64,000 nucleotides of DNA from Pseudovirgaria hyperparasitica (lineage: Eukaryota > Ascomycota > Dothideomycetes > Acrospermales > Acrospermaceae). The stretch covers positions 128,045 through 192,044 of the forward strand of contig NW_022985561.1 of NCBI RefSeq assembly GCF_010093815.1, written 5' to 3'. The notes under the pieces were generated by a model, which worked only from the letters and a program-made list of their open reading frames with translations, ran no database searches and was not told the DNA's origin. Within the stretch, counting starts at the first letter, position 1. The number at the start of each line of letters is the position of its first letter. Below are positions 1-11,015 of this stretch, in pieces. The translations under genes and the position numbers were made by a program.

Positions 1-816
1 TATTGCGCGAGTGTTGTATGCCATGCACGATGGAGGTGTTGCGGTGGTGGCCATAGGAAATGGACGGTTTGCGCTCGATACCGCCACTGTCAGGACTTGG
101 GCCAGCCTTTGAACTCGTCGCGACGGGCGTCCGTGCTCTGGGAGAGGCATTCCGTGAGGAGGAGGTGAGTGCGCGACCTCTATTCACTACTGGTTCGTGT
201 GCGGGTATAGAGGGGACCGGGGGAACGGACGAGACGGACTGTAGCTCCGGGTGGTGCGACGCCCCTCCGGCATGTTGTCGTGCTTGCGATGGCAGGGAAG
301 CAGCTAGTGAACGGACGTGCGAAGGTCAGCCTGGCTATACAAGTAGAAGTAATAGGGAGTGGTTTGGTATCATGTTGACATTGCTTCAACTGTTTCGACT
401 GTGGACAGCCGGGATGATGGGGTGCCATGCAGGTGCGTGGGGCTTCGAATATCCCTCTTGAAAGAGCTTGGAGTAGAAAGTAGAAAGCAGTTCAACTCAC
501 ACATGCCGCCGAGAGGACTGTCTTCATCTGTGCCGGTCGCGTTGGTCTATAGAGACGAAGGCGAAGAGAGCGTTGAGGGAGTCATGTAGAAGGCGAATCT
601 GAAGGTCGATTGAGGTTGTCGAGGAGCAAGATGCGAAAGGAAAAGCGGTGGTAAACGCCTATTGGAATGACTGACCTTCACAGTTCAGTTTGACCAGTAA
701 TTACCAGTTCGCTGTTGTATTCAGAAAGGTTAGGGTGCTGGCGCTGGTCGAAGCGTCCTCCCGCTTGGACAAGGATGGATAAGGATGCCCGGTATTAACT
801 AATTAACGTTGCTGTG
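1..816. other. No supported gene (left edge)
   Basis: Only short overlapping open frames on both strands are present, with no recognisable domain. On the minus strand a frame that could begin with the ATG near position 51 stays open to the left edge (starting MATTATPPSC), so the first codons of a gene lying outside the window are possible, but 18 codons are too few to judge. I see no splice-site series, tRNA or repeat here. Confidence 0.4.
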
Positions 817-818
817 TA

Positions 819-1250
819 CCCGCCCTCCGTGCTGGAGTGCAGCAAGTATCCACTAGCCCTCCTAGGCCAGGTGAGTAGCATATACTAGTCTCTATCTAGA
901 ATATATTAGAACGATGTAAAGTAATACTTATGTAGTAAATACTATTGAATAGTGAACGAATGTTCCCTAAGTTTAGTAGTATCTTAGAGAGAGCTATGGT
1001 ACTACTACTACAGCCCTATATAATTGGCAGAGTCACATAATTTCTATCCTCCAAGAGAGTACGAATAGTTTCCTATACTTTTTCTCTTTCTTCCACTTTA
1101 GTAGAGTGTATATATATATATCTATTTATCATATTAATCTGGCTAATCTAATGATTTTCATGATTCAATAAGACTTATATACGAGATAGCCCAAGAGGAC
1201 TACAGTATGTAATATGTAATTACGGGCTCCATATTAGCACGGAGGGCTGG
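819..1250. mobile_element. MITE-like element, Tc1/mariner or pogo type (TA-flanked)
   Basis: A 432-bp AT-rich segment bounded by inverted repeats. The left end (817-833) reads TACCCGCCCTCCGTGCT and the reverse complement of the right end (1236-1252) reads TACCAGCCCTCCGTGCT, so 16 of 17 positions agree. The outermost TA on each side (817-818 and 1251-1252) fits the TA target duplication made by Tc1/mariner/pogo transposases, leaving an element of 819-1250 with 15-bp terminal inverted repeats. There is no open frame long enough for a transposase, which suggests a non-autonomous miniature element (MITE). The interior is clearly richer in A+T than its flanks. Family assignment is inference from the TA and small size. 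A chance inverted repeat is the alternative, but a near-perfect 15-17 bp pair ending in TA on both sides makes chance unlikely. Confidence 0.62.
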
Positions 1251-1252
1251 TA

Positions 1253-3004
1253 GGTGCCTCGGTGCCTGGGGCTTCACTTAGCCCAGTGATAGATTTCGCA
1301 GCACATAACACGTAACGCATCAGGCATCAGGCATCATGGTCTTTGTCGTTGCAAAGGGCTGGATGTTTGTGACTCTGCGGCCATATGGCGTGCAAATACA
1401 TCGCCAACAACATTCTGCCTCCCCGAGAGCTCACAGCTTGTATCGTGACACTGATTCGGGCGCCGGGACGACGCAGTACATCAGGTAAGGCAGCTTGAAA
1501 CCTCTGTACACTCTGCTACGGCATATGGGTGCTGTACTGCGGATGGGTTCGTAACAAGCCCGAGTGCGGCCCATGTTATCGAGCCCAACTGGAACATAGA
1601 GACCCCCCAGGAATACAAGGGCACGTACATTAAGGTCGATAATCAGGTGTACGCTGAGACTACCCAAGGCGTCGCGTCCTTTTGGAACGCCAATTTTCAG
1701 CTCTTTAAGATGGAGGTAGATAGGCGTTGCGTCCACTGCTTCACCAGAGCTGTGCATAATCGAGGTCTTGGAGACATTCTAGGTAGTCATACAACACTCG
1801 GCTAACACGATATTAGCATGGCAAAGGAGCATGGATTAGGTTTGATAGCTTGCGCGCGAGACCTAAGAGGCTGTTAACAGTCAAGGTTGGTGGCCTTTGG
1901 CTCAAATAATCATTTCTTTTGAATTTTGTATCAGTATGGTCGGAGACTCGTGCTGTCGTTCGGCCATCTTTTCGGGATCCGAACGCGTCGGTCCGCAACC
2001 TGCATTTGCGGAGGATTCTTGCAGGCAACGGTAACTCCATCACCTTTCCATTCGCACTATGGACGTGTAAATGTTACCTGCGGCTGACGGAAGAAGCCCA
2101 CAGTCGTGAGTGCGATGGTCAGGAAACATCAAGTCGTAATAGAAAGATTAGATCCACGCGACAACGCAACGGTCACGGCAACGGCGCATGTCATCAGTGA
2201 GTTTTACTTTGCCGAGGATAATAGGCAGTGGTAGTGGTAGGCGGGTATCAGCCACTTTCCGAGTACGAGTCTACGAATCCGCACACCTGCATGCACCACG
2301 GAATATCTAATTATCTATCTGATCCATGAGGTCCATCCGGTACTTCGTGCTGCGCCTGTCTAGTCAAGGTGCTCGAGCTGTGTATCCGTTGTATCCGTTG
2401 TATCTTGCGTGTTGTTGCGTATAGCGTAGCGAGATGTTACTGTGGAATGAATAATTACACATTTAATAGGTTTGGGTTCGTTTACGCTCGTGATGGATGG
2501 TTACATGGAATTAGGATACTCTGCATGCCGTCACTCCAAGAGATTGTCATGTGTATGCTGTGGTGTGAGCAATATTGCTGGGTGGGGACTGGGCGGTATG
2601 TCTCGTATGTAGTGTAGTGTATAAAGCATACGCATACCTACAGTCACTCTACAGCCAACCTGTGGGTGGGCTGAGTGATCACTGACGAGAGAGTCTTGAG
2701 AACACGGTAATCAGATCCGTCGCCCCAACTTGAAGTGTGTAGTGTAAATACGAGGTCAGGCCGCGTCTCTGGTGCCGCCGCCGACGGCTTCTCCAGCGCC
2801 GAAAACAGCCCACATCGTCACTAATTAACCTTAGCTGTATTCTTCCACATCCGTCCACTTTGATTCCCGATCCTCTTTCTCTTGTCTGTGTAGACTACTT
2901 GTCCATTCTCTCCTGCATTCAGCCCTCTCTCGCCAGATATTCCCTTGCTTCTACGATCTAGGCATTTTGTCATCCTTACCTGGACCTGTCCAGAGACATC
3001 CTTG
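1253..3004. other. Intergenic region upstream of the P450 reductase gene
   Basis: Several open frames of 60-108 codons occur, for example 1431-1757 on the minus strand, but none has a recognisable domain or convincing exon partners. The last few hundred bases (about 2820-3004) are pyrimidine-rich and are probably promoter and transcribed leader of the reductase gene. Nothing else is recognised. Confidence 0.4.
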
Positions 3005-3102
3005 GTACGCTCCTCCCATCGCGCTCATCGCACTCCGGCCCAGACTCACATGCTAATACTGCTCATCAGAGCATTGGGCGCACTTGCCCCAGCAATAACA
3101 CC

Positions 3103-5254
3103 ATGGCTCAACTCGATACTCTCGATCTGATCGTGCTCGTCGTCCTGGCACTTGCAACTGTCGCCTACTTCACCAAAGGAACATATTGGGGTGTGCAGCA
3201 AGATCCATATGCCAGCTCCTTCGCCAACGGCAATGGCGCCAAGGCCGGGAAGTCGCGAGATATCATTGAGAAGATGGAGGAGTCGGACAAGAACTGCGTC
3301 GTATTCTACGGCTCGCAGACTGGCACAGCCGAGGACTATGCCTCGAGGCTTTCGAAAGAGGGTTACCAGCGCTTCGGCTTGAGAACCATGGTTGCTGATC
3401 TCGAGGATTACGACTTTGAGAACCTCGACAAGTTCCCCGAGGACAAACTCGCAATCTTCGTTCTGGCTACCTACGGAGAGGGTGAGCCTACTGACAATGC
3501 CGTCGAGTTCTACGAATTCATCAACGGCGAGGACCCCTCTTTCAGCGAGGCCGAAGGTGATACCCCTCTCAAGAATCTGAAGTATGTTGCCTTTGGTCTT
3601 GGCAACAACACATACGAACACTACAACTCCATGGTCCGCAATGTCAACAAAGCTCTCGAAAAGCTGGGCGCTACAAGAATTGGTGAAGCTGGCGAAGGTG
3701 ATGATGGCGCTGGCACCATGGAAGAAGATTTCCTCGCCTGGAAGGAGCCTATGTGGTCAGCTCTGTCTGAGAAACTCGGGCTCGAAGAGCGTGAGGCAGT
3801 TTATGAGGCAGTATTTGATGTTCAGGAGAAAGCCGACATTGATGCGAATGCCGACCACGTTTATCTAGGAGAGCCCAACAAAAACCATCTTGAGGGTCAA
3901 TCGAAGGGTCCTTACGGCGCGAACAATCCTTACATCGCACCAATCTCCGAATCTAAGGAGCTGTTCAAAGCGAAGGACCGAAATTGTTTACATATGGAAA
4001 TCGACATCGCTGGCTCCAACCTCTCATACACCACTGGCGACCATGTTGCGATCTGGCCTACAAATTCTGGAAAGGAGGTCGACAGATTCCTCAGCATCAT
4101 CGATCTAGATGTGGATAGACGTCACACAGTCATTGCTGTCAAAGCCCTCGATCCAACCGCCAAGGTACCATTTCCATCACCGACAACATACGAAGCTGTT
4201 GTGCGCTATCACATGGAAATCTGCGCCCCCGTTTCTCGTCAGTTCGTAGCCGCTCTCGCCCAGTTCGCACCAAATGACGACGTCAAGGCCGAGGTCACAA
4301 AGTTGGGCGAAGACAAGGACTACTTCAACGCGCAGGTCTCCAAGCTGCACCTCAACATCGCGCAGCTCCTCGAAATTCTATCCAAGGGTGAGAAGTGGAC
4401 CAAGGTCCCTTTTTCGTTCTTCATTGAAGGTATCCACAAGATCCAACCACGATACTATTCTATTTCTTCCTCGTCCCTCGTTCAAAAGGACAAGATATCA
4501 ATCACAGCCGTAGTGGAATCCTCTTCAGCCCCCAACGCACCTCATGTATTGAAGGGAGTAACTACCAACTACCTCTTGGCCCTCAAGGAGAAGCAACATG
4601 GTGTCGAAAATCCCGAGGTCAACGGTCTCAATTACGCAATTACCGGCCCGAGGAACAAGTACGACGGCATACACGTCCCAGTCCATGTGCGCCACTCGAA
4701 TTTCAAGCTCCCCTCAGATCCCTCGAAACCCATCATCATGGTTGGTCCTGGTACCGGTGTCGCGCCTTTCCGCGGCTTCGTGCAGGAACGTGCTGCACTT
4801 GCAAAGAAGGGTGAGAAAGTTGGGAAGACACTCCTCTTCTTCGGCTGCCGCAAAAAGGCTGAGGACTTCATGTACGAAGACGAGTGGAAGGTAGGTCACC
4901 CCAAACACATTCTTCCTTAGGGCACATCACTTAACCCGTCATACTAACATGGATAAGCAATACGCCGCCGATCTTGGCGACTCCTTTGAGATGCACACTG
5001 CCTTCTCACGAGACGGCCCTGAGAAAGTCTATGTACAGCATAAGATTAAAGCAGTCGCAAAAGAAATTAACGAGCTGCTACAACAAAAGGCTTACTTTTA
5101 TGTGTGTGGTGACGCCGCAGTTATGGCGCGCGAGGTCAATCAGCTCCTCGGCAAGATCATTTCTGAACAACGTGGGATTCCGGAGCAGAAGGGTGAAGAC
5201 GCTGTCAAGGCAATGCGTGCGAGCAACCAGTATCAAGAAGATGTATGGTCATGA
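3103..5254 (+). CDS. cprA: NADPH-cytochrome P450 reductase
   Basis: Transfers electrons from NADPH through FAD and FMN to microsomal P450s (ergosterol synthesis, xenobiotic and secondary metabolism); an ER membrane protein. Two exons, 3103-4890 and 4958-5254, joined across a 67-nt phase-0 intron with a CTAAC branch site, give 694 aa, the usual length. An N-terminal membrane anchor spans residues about 7-24. The flavodoxin/FMN module has YGSQTGTAEDYA near residue 69 and ATYGEGEPTDNA near 122. The FAD module has RYYSISSSS near 450, and the NADPH module has GPGTGVAPFRGF near 547 and CRKKAEDFMYEDEW. The protein ends in an aromatic Trp-Ser, as is typical. The ATG at 3103 is preceded by CACC and directly starts the anchor. 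A probable leader intron (3005-3069, GTACGC...GCTAATACTGCTCATCAG) lies just upstream. The family is certain; the symbol follows Aspergillus usage (NCP1 in yeast). Confidence 0.97.
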
Positions 5255-6888
5255 GCGCGGCTTCAATGAGTCCGTGAAACTAACACACAGATTTTTGGAA
5301 ACCCTTTTTCTGCAGCATGTCGCGTAGTGTCGCTCTAGTAATTTGATGTCTCTGATTGATGAAAATGGGACTATGACGGTTCTGCTTAGTAAGAAAGTTT
5401 GGTCTTGAGTCGAGCTGGAGAGGCGTAATGAATATATGCGCCCTCGAGATACAGCAGTAGATGTAGTAGATAGAGCGATTCTCCGCTTGTTCGGCTAGCA
5501 TATAGAATTTTCAATTTACCCATCGTACAGATTCATCGGATCGTGCTAGTTCTGTATGAAAACCTGACGCGCTTCGGTTCACAAGACTGAAGTCTGTGGC
5601 ACTGGCTAGACCAAAATTATATATGCCAGCTGTGTATATGTACTTTACCCTCGGAAGTCTGTTAATTTTTGTGTTCCTCCCGTATAGCATATTGTCTAAT
5701 CTCTCTGAATGGTATATCATTATAAAAGTCTCCGAAAGATGAACGTCTGTTTGGCTCATACAGTGTGAGTTTCGACAAATATAGGTATATCTACAATACT
5801 TATAAACCTATGCCTGAACTGCAAGTTACCCGTATTCGAAGCGCACGTCATATACCCCTTTATAAGCCATCTCTATCGTATACGTCGGTAACCGACTTCC
5901 GGCTTCGGCATAGGGGCATGGATGTACTCCGTTTGGACTGTTGTTTGGCTCCGTACGTGGATGGGGACTGAGGATGTTAGTGCCTCATGGACGTAGTTCT
6001 GTGGTGTCTGTCAACACTTTTGCTTGTTGTCCTCAAGGGCTCAAGAGTGGCATATGACTATAGCGCGGAGCGATCTTTGCCATGTTTAGGTTTCTGTAAG
6101 ATTCGCATGCGTTGGAATCATATTTGGGGGAGCTGACGCGATACATAGTAGTGCTCTTTCTTGTTGATACATGTATGGGCTGTAGTCCGATACCGTAATT
6201 CTGTGGTTTCCATGGATGTCTCGTTGTGTACGTGTTGTTTTCAGACTGATGTGGTTATCCAACATAGGCTGTCAGATCCATACTGTGCTCTGTACAACGC
6301 ATGATTTGGTAGTGCTTGTCAGACGAGATTATGGTAGTCGTATGTTCGGTGAGCATTTGGGAATCGACAAATCGCAATCCGCAGATTCTATGGGGCTTTG
6401 TTCCTGGGTTTGAGAGATGCTGTGGATGTAGGAGGCTCATTCTGCACTAGGGCGATGTACGTATGCTTTGAGGAGTTCGTGGGCGTTTCGTTTTGTCTGT
6501 TCTTTGTGGGTTTGGCTGGCATAGGATAAGAAGCCTGAGGGATAACGCATGTTTTCTGCGTATTCAGAGAACTTCTGAACGTGTAACAAAGTTAGCGATT
6601 GTCATGAGATATGAAATAAATGCTCAAGATGGGTTTGCAGATGTGTGATGAGATTGATCGTTGGTCTAGACTGGGGATCGTAGCCGTGAGCTTTATGGTG
6701 TCCGTTGACAAGCTTTGGCATCTTGTGGAGGCGATGCAGGACAAGAAGAGGCAAGAATTGGTTTTAGTTCAAGCTAGAATCGTACGCATCCCTATACATC
6801 CGGACGCCCCGTCCCTCGGTCGATCGCTGGCTCTTGAGGAGTCTGTGTCCGTGTACTGTCTCCGAATATACTCCTTCAAACTATAATT
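5255..6888. other. Gene-poor stretch downstream of the reductase gene
   Basis: Contains the 3' untranslated region of the reductase gene and then only short, mutually overlapping frames with many stops on all strands. No domain, RNA gene or repeat is recognised. Confidence 0.4.
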
Positions 6889-7434
6889 TCAGTTGGGGGA
6901 GGGGATATTCTGACGCCCAGAACGAGTAGATAAGGCCACGAAAGCAAAGGTAGGATTGTTGAAGGACTTCTGTGCACAGTAGGAAGCTGGTGGCCGAGTT
7001 GATGCTGAGGATGGGAAAGCATCCATGGTTCCTGGAAGGCTTGGATCAACCACTTTTTCCATAGCGTCAAATGGTCCTAGACGATCTCTTCATGGTCCCT
7101 CAGACCTCGAACATAAACCCAAGACCGATTCCGCGGTGCCAACGAGTCCGTACAGAAGCTCATTGTCTCGAGTCAAATCGCCATCACGTATTGCGATGCA
7201 TCCGAGAAACAGCCGCTCCGACATCCATGAAAGTGCGCCCCTTTCACTCTTGAGGTTCTCCAGACGCGGATGTTTACCATGACACCAAAGCCCTCCACAA
7301 CATACTATCGTCCTAGATGGTGCTCTTTCTCCCAAATTTAGAAGGCATCGTATGGGAATGACATCATGGTAATGCTGACCTGATCCGAGACGATCCTGTG
7401 CGGACGCATCTCTTGGTACACCCGTTGGCTGCGC
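6889..7434 (-). pseudogene. Decayed or partial unknown coding frame
   Basis: On the minus strand one frame runs for 182 codons from 7434 to a TGA at 6889-6891, broken once by an in-frame TGA at 7090-7092. The translated pieces look protein-like rather than random (for example ALSWMSERLFLGCIAIRDG and DNELLYGLVGTAESVLGLC), with balanced composition and amphipathic stretches. The stop falls between SEGP and RDRLGPFDAMEK, where TGG to TGA is a one-base change. No start codon, splice partner or known domain could be identified, so this may be an exon of a decayed gene, a live gene with a short unrecognised intron, or chance. Confidence 0.3.
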
Positions 7435-10299
7435 CTAGCTATTCTGTGAGACATCATCAACACTGCGGCTGCATGACGCATGTCTTAAACACTTCTGGTC
7501 GATATGACACTACCTTCTAGGCTCATCAGAATACTGAGACTTATCCTATCAGAGTTTGAACACTGGTTGCTGCTGCCGCAGTTTTGCTAACCATGAGATT
7601 CGTAGGTCGACCCCATCTGAAGACCTCATCACCTATAAGACACGGCGGCTCATTCGTATTGTCGATGTAATACAGTGGAAATACATGGCATGCTATGTCT
7701 GTGCCGATATACAATACAATCCCTCAACATCAAGGCGTGGAGGGTGATCAGGACCAGTACCCGCGATCCGACATGTACAATGTCCGGTTTAGAACCTTGA
7801 TAGTCGAATCACCATAGAGACAAGTGTGGAAGGACCCAGGAATTCAACATCTGGATCGTACTGCCCTAGGCATGAAGCCTTAGAAGCTGCAACATTATTT
7901 TGCCTGGAAGGACCTTGTGAACCTGCCGGACTTGATGCCATTCCCACTCATTGGAGTGATGCTCAGGAGAATGATGTACGGACTTGGATCCACCAGAGTT
8001 ATTGGACAGGACACACTTTTGTGGACTTTCATAGGTCTGAAAGATGTGTTTGCATGAAAAGAGCTAGGGGCATTGGTTGACCAACGGCTTGTTGTGGCAT
8101 TGGCACATCGCACAGCATCACTAATTGCTTGGAGACGTCGTATGACCACGGCTTGCATGGACCCTCCAAAGTGTGCTACATTTCGGCTTATGCATGCGGT
8201 TCGAAAAATAAATCATGGTGCTTACGACATCCCGATATAAAGATTTATCGCAGCTGCACAAATCTTCCGTCTGTCTCATGACTTTGATCCTTGCTACTGT
8301 CGCATATACGACAAGCATCATGAAAATGGCCAGCAGCTTCTGAAAGTCCACCATCATCGTGGAGGTGATGTTAGATGGGCTTCCGACTGCGCGACTGTGG
8401 CAGGCCCTGGCGTTGTTGAACTTGCACCAACGTTTAGGCTCATCCATGTGCTTAGGGTGCCCAGGGAAAGCTGCGGGGTTCAAGACGGACTTCTCTTTGA
8501 CCCCTGACCGCCGCTTTGACTGAATATACTCGCGCCCTGTTACTCGACACCCACACTCGGTACAGGATGTCTGAGCGGGCTGTCGCTCAAAATGCTCTGA
8601 GGCTTCGTTGGCCATCGACTTTTGTGGTAGACCAGCGCCGTCAGATCATCCATTCGAACTATTGCTGAGCGCTAACCCTCGATTGTAGAGCCTGGAGTAT
8701 AACAAAACTATGCGCAAGCATATGAGCGGCTTGTTTGAAAAAAACTGGGCGAGCGACAATATGTTAGGTCCACAGTGGTAAGGATGGTCGTCGAATTTTC
8801 GTCTATGTTTTACGTCTCCTGTTCTATACGAACAGTAAGAATACTACTCCTCGCCTCAGATTGTTCACTTTTGCGATTTGCACAGGCTCGGATACTCGCC
8901 CACAACACAGGAAACCACGAATTCTGTGGAGATGTTCCCATGTCCTCGGAATCCAAAAGCTCCAGATCTAGTATCCCCTTCATCCAGTCTGCGCTCGGCT
9001 CTTTCTTGGCCTTGCTTTTGCGCGGCATTCCTTGGTTTGCCGTTGGCACATCAGCCATGTCCTTTTTGCCAGTTCTATTGGTAGGTTCTGTCTTCTTATC
9101 TTTTTCGTCTCTTCTGTGTCATTCTTTCTGTCGAATCTTTGCTTTAAACACCTGGCAATTCCCTTTTTGTTGGCCCTCCTTGTCATACTTTTAGTCTTCC
9201 TTCGTATCCTCTACTCGGTCATCGTACTTTTCAGGAAAGCCGGCATCGAACGCTGCCTTGAATTCACCCTATGGCATTCTGCCTGTGTGGTGGGTGCCAA
9301 AGGTTAGCTTCTGCTATGTCGATCGTTTCCAGACCTTGTAGCTGCGTTACTCAATATCTGTCGCACAGCTGCAGTGGTCCTTGGGAACCAGGAACGGCCT
9401 GAGCAATGCTCACCATTTCCCTCCGCCTACTTTGTCGCCAACAGCATTTTGTAAGCCTAGCAAGTACAGCGAATCACACCGTGTCAAGGCATTCTGTGTC
9501 GTTGAGCTTGACTCGGCTCACGTTCCGAGCCCCGACCCCTGGTCCAATGAACGCATTGAGAGCATTGCGACTGTATACAACCGAAAGCCAAGGCCGTTCG
9601 ATGTTAGCTGGGCAAGACTGTCCAGTTTCGACGGTACCATCAGAACGTTGGTGCGTGCAGAGTCAGACGGGGTATCGAACAGACTGATCTGGAAAAATAG
9701 CAAGGCGTAACGAAGTCAAGAGGAGGTCGTGCTACACAATGCGAAGATTTGTGTGGTTTGTGAGCATTTCGTGCAGCAAGCAGGGGATCCGTGGGGTGGA
9801 TGGATGTGGCCGCAGCCTCACCGTCTGGTCGAAGCTCGCCGCTCATGTTACACGTGCGGACAGCCATCGTACCCCATCATAATCACTCGTTGAGACATAT
9901 AAGGAGCTCGGCACCCAAGTGGGCGAAGAAGGCTTTGCTGCAAACTCTGCTATTCTCTCACAGGGCCAGGCTGGAGTTCTATCGATTATCATACAGCTAT
10001 TCCGCGAATATCATTACGGGCAACATCCGCATTTCCCACCCCCGCAAGACTCGGGAGGCGTCAATATCAAGATTCACACGCAACTCTCCAGTGAAATTTG
10101 GTGCATCATTACCGCCATCTGTATCCTGCTGCATATATCTGGACGTGCTCCATCGCTGTCGCCGTCGGCCCTCGAGGAAAGAAGCATTCATTCATTCAGG
10201 GGAAAAGAGAATACACTGGCACCTTCCCTCGCTCTCCCTTCGTAGTCTCTCAGTGCAGCGGACATCACAACAGAAAGCTCGGCCCGCAAGCTAGCGGTC
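7435..10299. other. Gene-poor stretch upstream of the RNA-binding protein gene
   Basis: Open frames up to 164 codons (8121-8615, minus) and 139 codons (8775-9194, plus) overlap each other on opposite strands and show no family signature. The minus-strand frame from 9058 starts with a lysine-rich segment (MADVPTANQGMPRKSKAKK) that could be a real N-terminus, but no continuation was found. No RNA gene or repeat is recognised. Confidence 0.35.
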
Positions 10300-11015
10300 T
10301 TCCCATTTATAAACGCTCTTTCAATTTCTCGTTCCTCTTTCTCTTCTTCTTGTTCTTCTTCTTCTCCCTCAACACCAACACTTCTACCAGTTCCATCCGC
10401 TCAGAGATTGCCAACATTCTTTGTAGCTTTTGACTTCAATACGCTCATCTCTCTTCTTTCAGCTGCATCAGCTTTCTTAGCTGGCCCTTGCAATTGACTA
10501 TCTCAGTCTTTGCTGCCGCCCGATCTTCAAGCCAACATCCTCAGCGATCAGAACTTGCGTAAAGGTATGCCTTCTCACAATTCATTTTGGTCCAGCATCA
10601 CTCCCTATGAACGGATACCTGTTTGAATACATTATCACGTCTGCCTTGCGAATTCCTTCTTACTGCAGTCACGGCTCAAGACAGCATGTGTGCATGACAT
10701 GCTGACAATCATGTAGCTCACACGGCTTCAGCTACAGAACAATCTTCCTCATTTTCAGCCCAGTACATCAACTCTGCAACGTGAGTTACATTCGTATTTA
10801 TCGTTACAGCGTTTACTTCTCCAATTTCTTTCTATGGCCTCCTGGCAATGTGCACCAATTTGCCCCTTCCCCTACACCCCCCCTCCGGTGAGCTCTGGGC
10901 TCATCACTAAACCTGTACCATACTATCGTCGACTCTTCTGTCCTTCAACATCTCCTTCTTTTTATCGGACTTGGCGATGTTCTTATGTATCAAGCTAATT
11001 TGCATATAGGTCATC
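10300..11015 (+). promoter_or_regulatory. Promoter and spliced 5' leader of the RNA-binding protein gene
   Basis: A strongly pyrimidine-rich tract (about 10318-10400, CTTCTTCTT-type) of the kind common at ascomycete promoters is followed by a leader that appears to carry two introns: one starting GTATGC at 10565 with a plausible end at 10716 (GCTGAC...TGTAG), and one from GTGAGT at 10781 to ATATAG at 11009, six bases before the start codon. A long, intron-bearing leader suggests post-transcriptional control. The boundaries are predictions from consensus only. Confidence 0.5.

Noticed and set aside
60-461. 133-codon plus-strand frame at the left edge
   Set aside because: Overlapped by other frames, Cys/Gly-rich without pattern, no domain and no splice partners.
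8121-8615. 164-codon minus-strand frame with CxxC (CTECGC)
   Set aside because: The Cys spacing does not match a known zinc module and no continuation was found; kept only as part of the gene-poor stretch.
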